From: Platerodrilus igneus
Taxonomy: Eukaryota > Arthropoda > Insecta > Coleoptera > Lycidae
NCBI GenBank assembly: GCA_036346225.1
Contig: JARFIW010001089.1
Location: 806,001 to 870,000 of the forward strand
DNA length: 64,000 nucleotides
Direction of reading: 5' to 3'
The notes below the pieces were generated by a model that saw nothing but the letters and a program-made list of their open reading frames with translations, searched no databases and had not been told where the DNA came from. The position numbers and the translations under genes were made by a program. Below, piece after piece: positions 1 to 10,330 of this stretch (the stretch's first letter is position 1; the number at the start of each line of letters is the position of its first letter).

Positions 1-260
1 GACTAAACTACTAACAAACGCTTTGATTTATTTAACGTTTAATGTAAACCTAACTGATATTTAATGTTGCTAACAGTTGGAATATTTTAAGTAGATGTCT
101 TGTTTTACACGACACAGGATGCTTTAATTTAAACATACTCTAATTTTGAAGGAGGTTGTTAAATTGATTAGAAGTTGTTAGTGTAAGTACTTGCACTGAA
201 TACACTACACCTCAGTATACATAATGTTTTAAGGTTGTATTTTTTAAAGATTTAATAATT
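1..260. other. Region upstream of the sedoheptulokinase gene
   Basis: AT-rich sequence with no open reading frame and no recognisable repeat. It should contain the promoter and 5' UTR of the gene that starts at 261, but I see no clear TATA box or initiator, so no element is called. Confidence 0.4.
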
Positions 261-485
261 ATGAAGAATAAAAAGTTGGTGCTAGGAATTGACATAGGAA
301 CCACATCTGTTAAAGTATGTGTTGTCGATGTAAATACTAATGAAGTACTAGCTAAACAGATTAAAGATACACAATCCAACATCCCCAGCGACCAAGGAAC
401 AGGTGGAAACAAACAAGACGTGCCTACAATTATTTCTTCTTTAAATACATGTGTTGCAAAACTTCCTAAGGATCTACTAAAGAGG
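261..485 (+). CDS. SHPK: Sedoheptulokinase, exon 1 of 6 (residues 1-75)
   Basis: First coding exon of a sedoheptulokinase-type FGGY sugar kinase. The family phosphorylates sedoheptulose to sedoheptulose-7-phosphate using ATP, feeding the non-oxidative pentose phosphate pathway in the cytosol. Seen here: Met at 261 followed by the phosphate-binding loop GIDIGTTSVK at residues 9-18, the usual FGGY N-terminus. The exon ends in ...LLKR, followed by a GTAAGT donor at 486 in phase 0. Reading past the donor reaches a stop at 558-560, so splicing is required. The six exons total 1410 nt (469 aa), close to the roughly 478 aa of the vertebrate enzyme. The next exon lies 19.6 kb away across a nest of transposons. 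Confidence 0.9.
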
Positions 486-1556
486 GTAAGTAGTAAGTAC
501 CAGTTTATATTTAGATCATATGTATATCTCCTATGTTTGAAACTAGAGAATTGTCAGTAACAGTAATTTGAACTCTACAAATAAATTTTTTATGTTATAT
601 AGGTACAATACAACAAATTTGCAATTCTATTATTCATAAATTTTATCTTAGATTTTTTCATTAAAATGTAGTTTTAAAATTGTAATTTTTTCTTAATGTC
701 ACATAAGTACAACATAAAATGCATGTTTAATAGTCCTATACTGATTTCTCAGTAATCTTGTGTGAAGGTCAAACAATTCATTAATTTATGTGTGAAGTGG
801 TTTCATAATAAACAAAAGATATATTATGGAAATTTTATTGTCTTTGAAGCATTTTAAGTACTTTAAACTAAAGTTTTAAGCTCTCTTAACTTTTACATAA
901 CATATTTCTTAATATTATACAAAGTAATATGGTATCTATAATGATTAGAGATATTTATGGAACATTAAAAATTTAATAACTTGCATGCATAATAGGGTAT
1001 TACTATATACATTTATAAGTGAGCAATTAAAGCACGTACAGTAAGAGTATGACACGAGCCGAGTCTCAAAAGACCTTATAAGTGCTTCAGTAATTATAGA
1101 TGTGTACAGTGTTCTGTTTTTAACACACCTGCATAAGTTTGACAAATAAAGAAAAAGTTGTTGATGTTTCTTACCAACCTTAAAGCACTAATGTGATAAC
1201 ATTCTAATTACATATGTTAATTAATTTTTAAATTGGCATTGCAATTATATATTAAAAATTATAAAAATATACCAGATTGTAACCAATCAAAAAGTCTTTG
1301 CTCTTGTGCATTTTTTTAATGTAAGGATTGCTTTAAGTTTACGATTCCAGTTCTGAGAATTAAGGAAGGCAATCTCTATTTTTATCAATTTTGAGTAATA
1401 AACTACCATAAAATTCCTGTCCAGGATTTTAGTTATGTAGAATTAAATACAGCGATCTCTAGTGTGATCAGTTTTGGATGATAAACTAGCATAAATTCCT
1501 CACAACTTTAGACTTACTTAATTTATTGTACTAAGTTTAGATAGCTATGAACCATG
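486..1556. other. Start of intron 1, no gene seen
   Basis: AT-rich intronic sequence with short, unconvincing open frames on both strands. I recognise no repeat, RNA gene or coding domain before the mariner-like element that begins at 1559. Confidence 0.5.
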
Positions 1557-1558
1557 TA

Positions 1559-2062
1559 CAGTGTGTCCCAAATTGGATGTATTAAATGGGTAACTTAGTT
1601 GTTATTAAAGATACAATAAAACTGTGTGCGCAGTCATGTGCCAACTTTTTGAGATCAATTCAATGGTGAAATCACAAATGAGCGATCTTCTTTTGTTTTC
1701 GAGTTATAGCCAAAAATTGATATTTTTTACAATTCTATTAATTCTCATAACTCGTTTGTCTGCAAAAATATCCAAAAATACTGTAGAAGTCTTTTATACG
1801 GTTTTTTACGTAGAATACAGTGGCATACGCAAATATTTAATATTTATAATACTTTTGAGGTTATAATATAAACTTGCATTTTTTTAAATGGAAACCACAA
1901 TCGGTTGTCGCTTTATTTAAAAGCTCTTTTTGACAGCTTTTCAAAAATATATAGTTTAGTATAATTATTTTTTCAAATGGCCAATTTATTCCATGTTTTT
2001 GGTATAATAAAATAATTTATTGTATTGGTAATTTATAGTTGGCCGCGAAACAAAAGGTAAAC
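1559..2062 (+). repeat. Left terminal inverted repeat (504 bp) of the mariner-like element
   Basis: Reverse complement of 6856-7359. Both arms contain an 80-codon open frame of nearly the same sequence (1624-1866 on +, 7052-7294 on -) that starts MCAVM and ends LLRL. That frame shows the arm-to-arm similarity at protein level, but it has no known domain and is probably not a gene. The inner boundary is at the shared GGTAAAC. Confidence 0.85.
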
Positions 2063-2239
2063 ACAAAACAAGAGTTTATTATTGTACCACACCACTCTAA
2101 ACAACAAAGTTTGAAAGCTAGAAGAATACAATATCATAACTACATATATTACAAAATTAATATAACTACATCTTAAATTGAAAATTATACTTTCCTATCC
2201 ACATTTAAACAGTCTATAATCCATATATGGATACACAAA

Positions 2240-2365
2240 TACACACATACTCACACACCTCATACCCTCACAAACACACACACACAAGCACGCGCCCACG
2301 CATGCACGCACGCATGTGCACACAACCACACACACACCCTCACCTACACACACCCTCACACATAA
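2240..2365. repeat. Impure (CA)n microsatellite
   Basis: Long run of CA-rich repeats with CATGCACGCACG interruptions, lying between the left inverted repeat and the 3' end of the mariner-like transposase. Confidence 0.85.
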
Positions 2366-2424
2366 TATATATAAAACACTAGAACACAGATGGGAATACT
2401 ACAATAGTTTTATTTACTGATAAT

Positions 2425-2841
2425 TCAGAGATATTGTTCAAACTGGCTTCCATTCTCTCTTAAACAAAGTTCGCATCGTTTTATTAAAGACTTAATAGAA
2501 TTTAATAAATAAACCGCCTTAACTTTACGAAATGCTGCTTCAATTGAATTCTGCAACTCTTCAATACTATGGTTCTGGGTTTTATAGATTTCCTCTTTCA
2601 AAAAATTCCACAAGAAATTGTTCAATATCGACAAGTAGAGGCATGTCCTCCAGTACTTCGTGCAAGTTGGTATACAAAATTTCAATATAGCGACAAGCTG
2701 AATGATTGTTTTCAAAAATATGGTATTGAAATTTGCCACCAACAATGTAGCAACAAATATTCAAACCTTAACGGCTTTGTTGACGCTTCGTATGTTTGAT
2801 AGGTATTTTCATTCGACCAGCAAGTGCTTCATCAGACCATA
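2425..2841 (-). pseudogene. Mariner-like transposase, C-terminal part
   Basis: Read leftward from 2841, the frame opens with WSDEALAGR (the first catalytic-Asp motif), meets a stop, and continues in another frame with IVGGKFQYHIFENN and LHEVLEDMPL. It then jumps to FLWNFLKEEIYKT and ends RCELCLRENGSQFEQYL. These are landmark motifs of insect mariner-like transposases of the HTH/DUF4817 type. The stretch that should lie between DMPL and FLWNFL, holding the second and third catalytic acids, is missing. It is the continuation of 6239-6567 across the pogo insertion. Confidence 0.75.
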
Positions 2842-3237
2842 TAAGGTAAAGGCACTAGTAGTTGACATACTAAGGAAAATATTATGGATTTTTATAAAAA
2901 AACAACACAATTTTATTAAGTAAATCTAAACAAAATTATTTCAGTCACTGTATATGTATATTACCAAAGATATAACATAAAAACATTTTCAAAATATTTA
3001 ATATAGTAGTTAAAAAAGTAAAGTTTAAGATTTACATAATTAACCACTAAGGATTAACATGGGACGAAACAAAAATGCCTAAAGTATGACACTATAAAAA
3101 CCAATAGTTGACAGCAACATAAAAAGCTTTAACCGTCAACGGTAATCGGTTCTGGGAATTGATATTTTATTCTTTCTCCACTTAAAGTTAATTTTGGCAT
3201 TGGGAGGTTATCAATTATTTGGTTTTGGTTAATAATA

Positions 3238-4239
3238 CTAACATGTCTCATTTTGTCTAAATATAGTTTTGTTCACATCACAGCATATCATTGCCATTAC
3301 TTCAACCTCACATTTATCAACAATTTTTTGAACAATACACACATATTTATAGTTCTTCTTTTTTCCTGGAAAACTAACCAACAAAAAATCACCTTCTTTA
3401 AGGTTTTCCGTACTGATTTCTTTAACTTCACTATTTTCACTTTCTTCTTTTTCAGAATCAATATCATCTAAACTATCCCCAGACACTACCCACTCTTCAC
3501 TACTCTCTGAACTTGTATCATTAAAATAGACTTTTCTCTTAACTTTTTTTTTCTGTGCAGCATCTCGTTCATTATTTTGTTTATTCAACAGTTTTTGTTT
3601 TTTCATTTTCTCATTAAATTCCTTTTGTAGTTTACGTTCTTCAGCTTTTCTGTTCTGTTCTTTAATAATTGCTGCCTTTTTATTTTCTTTATTTTCGTAA
3701 TATTTTTGCCAGTTAATCGAAGTAACAACAGCTGGAATTTTCTCAGTTTTTCTTTTTTTGGGATTTTGTTTGGGTCCCGGCCAAAATAAAACTCTCTTAA
3801 AAGGACTGGGAATTAAAATATTGGATTTTGAACATGCAATTTCATTACCAGAATCCTGGGCTTTAAAATTCTCAGTCTCTTTTAATGGTGACAGCAATGC
3901 TCTTTCAGGTTCAGGAGTTTTACATCCTAAGTGTAGTTGATCGTCAGCAATCGTTTCTGACAGACTATTTTTGGAAGGGCTTACTGCTTCTGGATATAAA
4001 CTTGAAGCTACACCAGTAGTAAGAATATTACAGTCTAGGTTTATTTTTGGCGTATGGATTTCGCTTGGTGGTATTACAAACGCATCTACCACCTGCTCAT
4101 TGTGTTGACTATCATGTACAGATAATGTAAGATTTTGTTCGTTTTTATTAAAATTTGTTAAGCCTGTTAAATTATTTTCATTTTGACTTATTTCAAGTTT
4201 TGATGGATCCTCAATTTCCATTCTTGTTTGATTTAGCAA
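3238..4239 (-). pseudogene. Pogo/Tigger-like transposase, charged C-terminal region
   Basis: 333-codon open frame. Residues around 145-175 read KRVLFWPGPKQNPKKRK then EKIPAVVTSINWQKYYENK, the linker seen in many insect Tigger/Jerky-like transposases. A lysine/glutamate-rich coiled-coil stretch and an acidic serine run follow. The last 50 or so residues (GDFLLVSFPGKKKNYKYVC...) resemble the small C-terminal domain often found in this group. Between 4240 and 4340 the frame is broken by a stop and a shift near an A-run, so this is a continuation of the DDE piece rather than a separate host gene, despite its length. Confidence 0.7.
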
Positions 4240-4340
4240 AGAAGATGTTTTTTTTTATAGAACTCGTACAAAGATTTGTCTTCTGTATTACCGGACCATT
4301 CATCGCTGGTTTTGAAAAGTGAAATCTTATCCTTATCTAT

Positions 4341-4967
4341 TTATTTTTCCATAAAAAGAATCCCTGATTCCAACTCTTGAACAAATTTCAAATTTTTAGC
4401 ATATTCTGTTTCTAAAAATGTTTCATTACCACATACAGCTTTTGGATTCCAGGGAAGCAAGCCACATTTTCGAAATCCATTTTGCAAAATTGTCGGCACT
4501 AATTTTTCCTGGATTATCTTGTTTAATAAAGGACAAAAATGGACCTTCTTCAATGTAGGAAAATCAATATTCTCAATACGCCATTGATGTACAGCATTTT
4601 TCCAAGCGCCCTTTAATGATCGGAATACCGCAACATTCATGGGTTGTAGTAGATGAGTTGCATTGGGATACAATGCAACTAAAATAATGTCGTTCTCGGA
4701 GCAGAACTTACTTACTTGATAAGTCAAGTGAGATGTATGCCCATCGATGAAAAGAATAACTGGCTTGTGAACTTTGTTTTCGTGTAACCATGTATTAAAT
4801 ATGTTTGAAATATACTCAAAAAATGTCCCGCTGGTCATCCAGCCATTTTCTGAACGTTCAATACCCCAAGACCTAGGAACAGTTAGACATAGTTCTCTAG
4901 GTACCCTTTCGTACTTAAAAACTACCATAGGATGTACAACACTACCAGCAGCATTTCCAGCAATCAT
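4341..4967 (-). pseudogene. Pogo/Tigger-like transposase, DDE domain
   Basis: 208-codon frame matching the DDE_1 fold of pogo/Tigger/Jerky proteins. Landmarks are MIAGNAAG, PRSWGIERSENGWM, the second catalytic Asp in ILFIDGHTSHL, and LYPNATHLLQPMNVAVFRSLKG. In the family the third catalytic position is Asp (LQPLDVAVF); here it is Asn (QPMNVAVF). The first catalytic Asp (NSDET) lies upstream near 5090, outside this frame. Between 5150 and 4967 there is a stop after NWF, a frameshift in a T-run near 5065 and a stop before LTVM. Confidence 0.8.
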
Positions 4968-5151
4968 TACAGTAAGTCATTCTTTTTCATCCACATTAAC
5001 CTGCTGATATATAGATTTCTCACCTTTAGCTGCCAAAACTTTATTACCCTTTGGATTTAAAAAAAAAAGCTGTTTCATCTGAATTGAAAACACGAGAAGG
5101 GTTTAATAAAATTTCAAAAAAATTATGTTCTTTCAGATAAGCAGCTACTTC

Positions 5152-5607
5152 TTAGAACCAATTACTTATCTGTTGTTTTGTAACAGATGCTCTAGTTGAA
5201 GTAAGATTTTGAGCTACTCTAGTTGATAGGTCTGGATGGCGTTTTAAAAAACTTTGGTACCAGCATTTACCAGGGTGTCCATCTATAAAGGGCGTATCAA
5301 TTTTTAATTCATCAACCAACTTTTTCACGCTGTCTAAGAGTTTGTCTTTTGTTACAGGAAATCCTGCCTTTGCAACCTTTTTTACCCAGGTGACTAGTAT
5401 TTCTTCTTGAGTTTCTGATAAATATGAACTCCTGCCCATTTTTCTTTTCACTGGAGTTTTACCTCTAACTTTATAAAGAAGTGTAATTTTAGGAATACCG
5501 TACAATCTTGCAGCTGTTGCAACTGGAACTCCACTTTGAACATCTTGAATTACCGCTTCCATATCGGCTTCAGTATATTGAAACATGTGTCCCTTTCTTG
5601 GAGGCAT
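5152..5607 (-). pseudogene. Pogo/Tigger-like transposase, N-terminal DNA-binding domains
   Basis: The frame is open from 5643. I place the start at the Met of MPPRKGHMFQYTEADM (5607), as in Tigger-type proteins. The first 50 residues form a Psq-type helix-turn-helix (AARLYGIPKITLLYKVRGK). Residues 60-135 are a CENP-B-type helix-turn-helix (LSETQEEILVTWVKKVAKAG...CWYQSFLKRHPDLSTR). A stop follows NWF at about 5150. The region just upstream carries an array of TAGTTGACA motifs. Confidence 0.75.
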
Positions 5608-5645
5608 TTTGAAAACTTGAATATGACTATATTCTGGAACCAAAA

Positions 5646-5860
5646 ATTGACACCTATAATTTAGCTAGTGGTTGACAGGTGTCAACTATTGGACATAATA
5701 TAAAGAAAAAGTTGATTCCCATAATGAAAGGTCGTTCATTGAATCAACATGCTACAACGAGCAAAAATGACCCTATTTGTAAGTTTAGGTTTAATTACCA
5801 ATAGTTGACACACATGTCAATTACTGGATAGCACTTATTTTTAGGAACCAATAGTTGACA
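5646..5860. repeat. Array of CCAATAGTTGACA motifs upstream of the pogo transposase
   Basis: Motif copies in both orientations: TTGACAGGTGTCAACTATTGG (an imperfect palindrome) at about 5671-5692, CCAATAGTTGACA at 5798-5810 followed by TGTCAATTACTGG, and CCAATAGTTGACA at 5848-5860. More copies lie at 3101-3113 and in both element ends (about 2854-2866 and 6194-6226). Because the same core is part of the terminal repeats, transposase binding sites are a reasonable inference; a role in self-regulation is speculation. Confidence 0.6.
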
Positions 5861-6238
5861 TCATATGTTTCAAGAAAACTAAAAGTTATATTAACAGACA
5901 ATCAATTGAAAATAACTCTTTAATCTAGTCATCCTCGTTTGCAAGAATCGGTATTTTAAAAACAGAAATAGAAATTACAGTACTTACTTGTAAAGATTGT
6001 CACCTCCTTAACAGATTCAGTAACAAATAATGTAAAATGAGGTAAGAGTAGCAACAAACTTCACTTTAATATCCACCATTTTGAAAACTGTGACTTTCCT
6101 GCTGTGGAGTTTATACAGTATATACCTAGATGGCGCAATATGTTTTTAGTGTTTGAGAAAAATTGAGCTTATTTGAACAGAAATCTTTTGTATGTGTCAA
6201 CTATTAGTGCAGTGTCAATAATGGGTGCTGTTACCTTA

Positions 6239-6567
6239 ATGTTATTTCCAAAATTGTTAGTAGCAGCACATTTACGAAGATACCATTGACAAAATCGCCT
6301 TCTTTTTTGAAAATCGTCGGGAAACAAATTATGTATAATTTTATTTTTATAGGGTCGATATTTATTACGCTTCAATATTCTTGAAGCTGCTGATTTAGAA
6401 ACACCCATTTCCCTTTCAATTTTCCTACATGATGTTCTTGGGTTTGTTTCCACACATGCTATGGTTGAAACAGTAGTTTGCTCTTGATTAAAAACTGCAT
6501 ACTGTTTCGTTCTAGGTTTTTCAAAGCAGCCAAACTGTTGTAAATTACTATCTATCCTTTTAAACAT
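6239..6567 (-). pseudogene. Mariner-like transposase, N-terminal part
   Basis: Starts MFKRIDSNLQQFG at 6567. It contains a helix-turn-helix with NPRTSCRKIEREMGVSKSAAS and RILKRNKYRPYK, then RRRFCQWYLRKCAATNNFGNNI up to the pogo insertion. These motifs match the N-terminus of insect mariner-like transposases. The open frame runs on to 6169, but the residues beyond 6239 belong to the pogo element. The matching C-terminal part is at 2425-2841. Confidence 0.75.
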
Positions 6568-6855
6568 GTTAATATTAGGTTGTTGTCTTTCAGGATACCT
6601 GTATTATTTACAAACGAAATAGTAATATTATTTGCTATTAGTTACACAATTACCTGTTAAAATATAAAGTTTTTGCTAATAGAGGAATTCTCGCAGACTC
6701 AATAAATGCAACTAGCATATCGTATTTTTCGTAATTTTCAAATTTTACCATTTAGTAACAGACTGATGCTTCACTTACAAACTAACGATACAATTTATTG
6801 CATGTGCAATAGATATGATTGAAGCTCGTTGACGTTTGTTATACAAACAATTGTC

Positions 6856-7359
6856 GTTTACCTTTTGTTTCGCGGCCAACTATTTATTACCAATATAATA
6901 AATTATTTTATTATACCAAAAACATGGAATAATTCGGCCATTTGAAAAGATAATTATATTAAACTATATATTTTTGAAAAGCTGTCAAAAAGGGTTTTTA
7001 AATAAAGTTACAACCAATTGTGGTTTCCATTTAAAAAAATGCAAGTTTATATTATAACCTCAAAAGTATTATAAATATTAAATATTTGCGTACGCCACTG
7101 TATTCTACGTAAAAAACCGTATAAAAAACTATTACAGTATTTTTGGATATTTTTGCAACCAAACGAGTTATACGAATTAATAGAATTGTTAAAAATATCA
7201 ATTTTTGGCTATAACTCGAAAACAAAAGAAGATCACTCTCATGTGTTTTAACCATTGAATTGATCTGAAAAAGTTGGCCCATGACTGCGCACACAGTTTT
7301 ATTGTATCTTTAATAACAACTAAGTTACCCATTTAATACATCCAATTTGGGACACACTG
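6856..7359 (-). repeat. Right terminal inverted repeat (504 bp) of the mariner-like element
   Basis: Reverse complement of 1559-2062 with scattered substitutions. The outer end is GGGACACACTG followed by the TA target duplication. Confidence 0.85.
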
Positions 7360-7361
7360 TA

Positions 7362-8074
7362 CATATAAAAATATTATAATTTTTGTAGTATTTAGGAAAA
7401 TTATAACACAATTTGAGGGACTGTCATCTTTTCTCTTCACTATTGCAGATTGATGTTTAGTTGGAAAATATGTAATTGAAATTTACAGTTCAACCAGAAA
7501 CACTTATTTTTTATGCCACTGCTTTTATTCAAGAGTGTGGCATATTTTTTACAAAATCACCTAATTAGATATGGCTTTGGAGTCTTTTGCAATTTTTTGA
7601 TTAACAATAAAACTTTCTCGGGCATTACCACCTACGTTACTTTGTGGAAGTCTTCTGCTGATAAGCTTATGTCAAGTTTTGTAATCTAGTATCTCTTGAT
7701 GTATGCCTTTTTAAATTAAATTCTTTTACGACTAATATAGTTTGCTCCATATTGTGCACGCTACATTTGTCTGTCGGGTTTCACGTTGCTAGTGTCAAAT
7801 TGTATAGAAGGCTTCATGTTGCTGATGTCATTTTTTTGTATGATGAATTTTTTATGTTGGAATGTAGATAAAATGTTTAAATGGTGAAGTTTTGCCCAAA
7901 AGCACCATCCAGATGTTAACAGGTGATTTTTTTCTCCTCAAATCTGCTCACTGATGGAGGGGATAAAATAAATGGTTAAAATAAGTGGAAAAGCTCCAGA
8001 AGCGAAAATAGGTAGGTGGGGTTAAGGACCGTGGAGGCATGAACGAGGGGGCGTGATTTACACTTGCTTATTAA
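7362..8074. other. Intronic stretch between two elements
   Basis: AT-rich, no open frame of note. The part near 7950-8050 is less AT-rich and purine-rich, and shares a GGGGTTAAGGACC-like segment with 10300-10320, so it may belong to the degraded BEL/Pao element next to it. Confidence 0.35.
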
Positions 8075-8349
8075 TGTTAAAAGGAATTAATATTAGAAAA
8101 TTGTTACTAAAGGTTATCACAAAATTTTTCTCTTAATTATTTTTTATTAAAATAACAACTGTTTCGTAGCGCCCTAATTATACAGTGATAACAACTTGTA
8201 TCATACCTGATAATTATCCCAATCTTGAAAATGCAACAAGCTGTCGTTTTCAGCAAAATACACATCATGCGTAGAAACCAAGATGAGCACAAATGTCAAC
8301 ATTTGAATTACACAGTAAATATCACAAACACACATTAACATTCAGCAAC

Positions 8350-8615
8350 AGGTTCGATTCCTTAAACGAAGCGCTTGACAAATGTTAGGCGATCATTTTT
8401 TTTCATGAAGATACGCTCTCGTTTGAATGAGAGGTAAAAAGTAGGTCCAGTGTGTGAGTATTGTCAGGCAAAGCCTCTACCTTTCATGGAATAGCAGTGG
8501 TTTGGCACAGTTCAAAATTTCCAGGTAAAGAAAAAATGTGCTTCCTGGTCAGTTTAGTACATTTAGGTGGACCATTGGAAAGTCAAATGTAAGGTCTAAG
8601 TAATTCTTCTTTAGC
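8350..8615 (+). mobile_element. tRNA-derived SINE, copy 1 (5'-truncated)
   Basis: Shares a body of about 260 bp with 47866-48126, including AATGTTAGGCGATCATTTTT, GAATGAGAGGTAAAA, the CTTCCTGG block and the TTGGAAAGTCAAATGTAAG 3' end. It begins with GGTTCGATTCC, a perfect tRNA-type B box, but I see no A box upstream. The A box is intact in the other copy. Confidence 0.65.
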
Positions 8616-8639
8616 TGTCTTAAGTTTAGCAACTCATAC

Positions 8640-8983
8640 TACTCCATCTCCACCATCGAATATTTGCAACACTCTACCCAACTCCCAGTCCTATCGCTTC
8701 ATTTCCTTTCCACACATCTGCACCAACTGAAATATTCTGTGTGATGTTTTAAAATCTTATTGTTTCGTATTACTATAGCACCTAAATATTCCCGTGCGAC
8801 TCCATCCTTTAAAGCCTTGCGAAAGGTTTCATCATAGGTATCGGCTACAGACATGACACAATTGTCAAAGTAGAAGAAACATTTCAATTTCTTGGCCGTT
8901 GGAGTACTAAACCGGTCAAGATGATGAGAGATGGTATTGTTTAATAATAAAGAAGATGAAGCTAAACCAAATTCAACACACAA
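8640..8983 (-). pseudogene. BEL/Pao reverse transcriptase fragment
   Basis: Frame at 8699-8983 contains FGLASSSLLLNNTISHHLD and, further on, KLKCFFYFDNCVMS. The Pao-type reverse transcriptase equivalent is FGLTSSPFLL...HHL...FYVDDCV, so the catalytic YVDD region appears as YFDN. It is about 95 residues of a pol polyprotein that is normally well over 1000. The SINE lies immediately downstream. Confidence 0.6.
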
Positions 8984-9137
8984 ATTTTGAAAAGTTATCG
9001 AATGATTATTTCTCCATCACAGAAAATGTAACGTATCTCTGTCAGTAGGAACACAAGTTTGGAAAGGATTCAAACAAGCAAAACAATCTAACAGATTTAA
9101 CAATTTCTTTATGTTTAGCTACTGTTACCTCCTCCTT

Positions 9138-10090
9138 ACAGTTCTTATTCATATGTTCATATTTGCAGAAAGCACACTTGAGAGATTTCCGGTCACCATA
9201 GGTCTGTGTTTCTGATGTTCAGCAGTCGATACCTAAACAGCCATGGTATATGGTGCAGAACCTGAACATTTACTTCCTTCAGTCGTTCATGTGTTTATGC
9301 TTCCTTATCTAAAAATAGAATAAGAGCATTTAATCGGTTTTCATTAAGCGAGACACCTCTCGCCGTTTCCATAATTTTAAACTTTCTAGAGGAAGACATT
9401 CTTGAATAAGCCGTGCCAAGCAGCAGCCGTTTTACTAGTTATGTCTACTAATATGGTCATACAATTCAATAATGGAAGGTCTATTTCTAACAAGGGAAAT
9501 TAACTCCTTGAATATACAATTAACATTTAAATCTTGCCACCTGTACCATTGCTGTATATGTTTGATTGCTTTTTCGTGATTGCCAGCAGTATTGGCGTAT
9601 GTATCAATCTATTTTTTAGAAGCACCTGTGAGAGACATGCAAATATTGGAATTTCACTTCCCTGTCAATCGTTGCTTCATGAATTTTCTTGAATTGTGCC
9701 CAGAAAGACAGGCGTTAAGTCGAACTTTTCTAAGGTAAGCTTGGGTAATTTGAATGTGTTTTCATTGGGTGTGGTTTGGCCTGTAGAACTTCTATCACTT
9801 TCTGTCATATTAGATAATCTCATTTCCCCAATTTTAACATCGGTAATTCTTTCCAATACTTCTAAGCTTTTCCTATGTTCTTCTTAACAAGTGACTTGTT
9901 TTGCACTACTTATCATGGTGTCAAAAATGTCACTGTCTAATAGTTCCATTTTTTCAAAATTTGTAGTATCTTCAATTTTGTACGAATCTGTGTTTTGTTC
10001 AAATTTTCATCTTATAAATGATTTATCCCCTTGGTTGTATTCTTCCAGATCATCTTCCTTTTCCCTTTTTAATCTATCTATAGTCGCCAT
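9138..10090 (-). pseudogene. BEL/Pao gag remnant with CCHC knuckle
   Basis: Read leftward from an ATG at 10090 (MATIDRLKREKEDDLEEYNQ), with several stops and frameshifts. It includes KLPKLTLEKFDLTPVF, the conserved start of the BEL gag core, and near the end CAFCKYEHMNKNC at 9138-9177, a zinc knuckle with Cys-Cys-His-Cys spacing. The + strand frames at 9696-10166 are shadows of this region. Confidence 0.6.
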
Positions 10091-10330
10091 TATGTTAAAA
10101 GATATTAATGTTGCAAGTATGATCCTAAAGGTCCTGTCACAAAATACTCTTATTATTATTATTTAAAATAACAACTGTTTCCTAGTACCACAATTATACG
10201 ATGACAGCAATGTATACCAAACCTCTCAGAGGGGGAGAGAAAAATTATAGAACCAATCTGAAAAAAGGAGAAGACGCTACCTAATCAGGAATTGAAATGA
10301 AAAAAATGGGGTTAGGACCTCTTTTAAATG

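Larger units (their letters stand above)
2844..6236 (-). mobile_element. Pogo/Tigger-like DNA transposon
   Basis: Bounded by inverted ends that begin AGGTAA and share GCACTARTAGTTGACA; the left end lacks part of the right-end repeat. Both ends are flanked by TA (2842-2843, 6237-6238). It carries one transposase on the minus strand in three open pieces: HTH domains (5152-5607), DDE domain (4341-4967) and a long charged C-terminus (3238-4239). The pieces are separated by stops and frameshifts. Removing the element and one TA rejoins the host mariner transposase in frame at the FGNNI/IWSDE junction, which supports these boundaries. Confidence 0.8.
1559..7359 (-). mobile_element. Mariner-like element with 504-bp inverted repeats, interrupted by a pogo element
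   Basis: Complete by its ends. It begins CAGTGTGTCCC at 1559 and ends with the reverse complement at 7359, and both ends are flanked by TA (1557-1558, 7360-7361), the duplication expected for Tc1/mariner insertion. The inverted repeats are about 504 bp each. The minus-strand transposase is split by a 3.4-kb pogo/Tigger element (2844-6236); without it the original element would be about 2.4 kb. The transposase has a later frameshift and a deletion covering its second and third catalytic acids, so it is dead. It lies in intron 1 of the sedoheptulokinase gene. Confidence 0.85.
8075..10330 (-). mobile_element. Decayed BEL/Pao LTR retrotransposon
   Basis: Minus-strand element. Direct repeats at 8075-8200 and 10093-10215 both begin TGTTAAAAG and share TAAAATAACAACTGTTTC, which fits LTR ends. 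Next to the right repeat the minus strand reads TGGCGAC, a primer-binding site of the type used by BEL elements, overlapping the gag ATG. Inside are a gag remnant with a zinc knuckle and a Pao-type reverse transcriptase fragment. Most of pol is gone, and a SINE copy lies between pol and the left LTR. Full LTR length and outer limits are not clear. Confidence 0.6.

Noticed and set aside
1624..1866. 80-codon frame conserved in both arms of the first mariner-like element
   Set aside because: Conservation is explained by the inverted repeat itself; no start context or domain supports a gene.
3238..4239. 333-codon frame as a possible host gene
   Set aside because: Its motifs are those of the C-terminus of Tigger/Jerky-like transposases and it lies within the bounded pogo element on the same strand as the DDE piece.
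8350..8420. tRNA gene suggested by a perfect B box
   Set aside because: No A box at the right distance and no cloverleaf; the sequence is shared with a second SINE copy at 47866-48126.
9696..10166. Two + strand frames
   Set aside because: They are antisense to the BEL/Pao gag remnant, which carries the recognisable motifs.
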